Shown one piece after another: positions 7,328-7,339 of a stretch of DNA of 7,339 nt. A program made the translations under genes and the position numbers. The notes beneath the pieces were generated by a model, which was given only the letters and a program-made list of their open reading frames with translations, did not search any database and had not been told where the DNA came from. Location: the NCBI GenBank assembly GCA_015492195.1, contig WGFP01000086.1, positions 1 to 7,339 on the forward strand. Reading direction: 5' to 3'. The stretch's first letter is position 1; each line of letters opens with the position of its first letter. The stretch comes from Acidiferrobacterales bacterium. Lineage in GTDB: Bacteria > Pseudomonadota > Gammaproteobacteria > Acidiferrobacterales > Sulfurifustaceae.

Positions 7328-7339
7328 CTGTCTCTTATA
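7328..7339. other. Residual Tn5/Nextera mosaic-end adapter (sequencing artefact)
   Basis: The final bases, CTGTCTCTTATA, equal the first 12 bases of the Tn5 mosaic-end adapter read-through (CTGTCTCTTATACACATCT). This is best explained as untrimmed library adapter at a contig end, not genomic DNA. A chance 12-base match placed exactly at the terminus is unlikely. Confidence 0.9.

Overview
This 7.3 kb window is bacterial chromosome from a pseudomonadotal (proteobacterial) organism. Protein sequences close to gamma/betaproteobacterial homologues, the infA-bpt-aat gene neighbourhood and a fairly high GC content all point this way; the sequence alone does not fix the genus. The last 12 bases match the start of a Tn5/Nextera mosaic-end adapter. 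The window therefore probably reaches the end of an assembled short-read contig, and those bases are not genomic.

Layout. Positions 1-151 hold the possible 3' tail of an unidentified rightward gene and a very clear intrinsic terminator. From 3225 down to 178 runs a leftward block of four genes: a FemAB-like/DUF482 GNAT-type transferase, aat (leucyl/phenylalanyl-tRNA-protein transferase), bpt (Asp/Glu leucyltransferase, often annotated ate) and infA (translation initiation factor IF-1). The first two are separated by only 3 bases, and aat and bpt by 31. infA has a 158-base leader with a possible promoter and a hairpin. From 3362 to 7148 runs a divergent rightward block: sucC and sucD (the two subunits of succinyl-CoA synthetase) and nadE (glutamine-dependent NAD+ synthase). 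A perfect TATAAT box lies in the 136-base divergent region.

How the genes work together. Aat and Bpt put leucine (or phenylalanine) on protein N-termini and so create N-degrons for ClpS/ClpAP. The upstream FemAB-like protein probably shares their GNAT-related fold, so three consecutive genes may encode aminoacyl-transferase-type enzymes. SucCD carries out the substrate-level phosphorylation step of the TCA cycle; NadE makes the NAD+ that the cycle uses.

The least ordinary structure is a pair of related palindromic elements with GCAAAGACGC-type arms. One (4532-4619) splits sucC from sucD. The other (7184-7325) lies after nadE and has a perfect 24-bp inner stem nested inside 18-bp outer inverted repeats, like a small MITE/REP-type element. 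The contig stops two bases after the outer repeat. I see no defence system, CRISPR array, phage, transposase or RNA gene. No gene-free stretch exceeds 300 bases.
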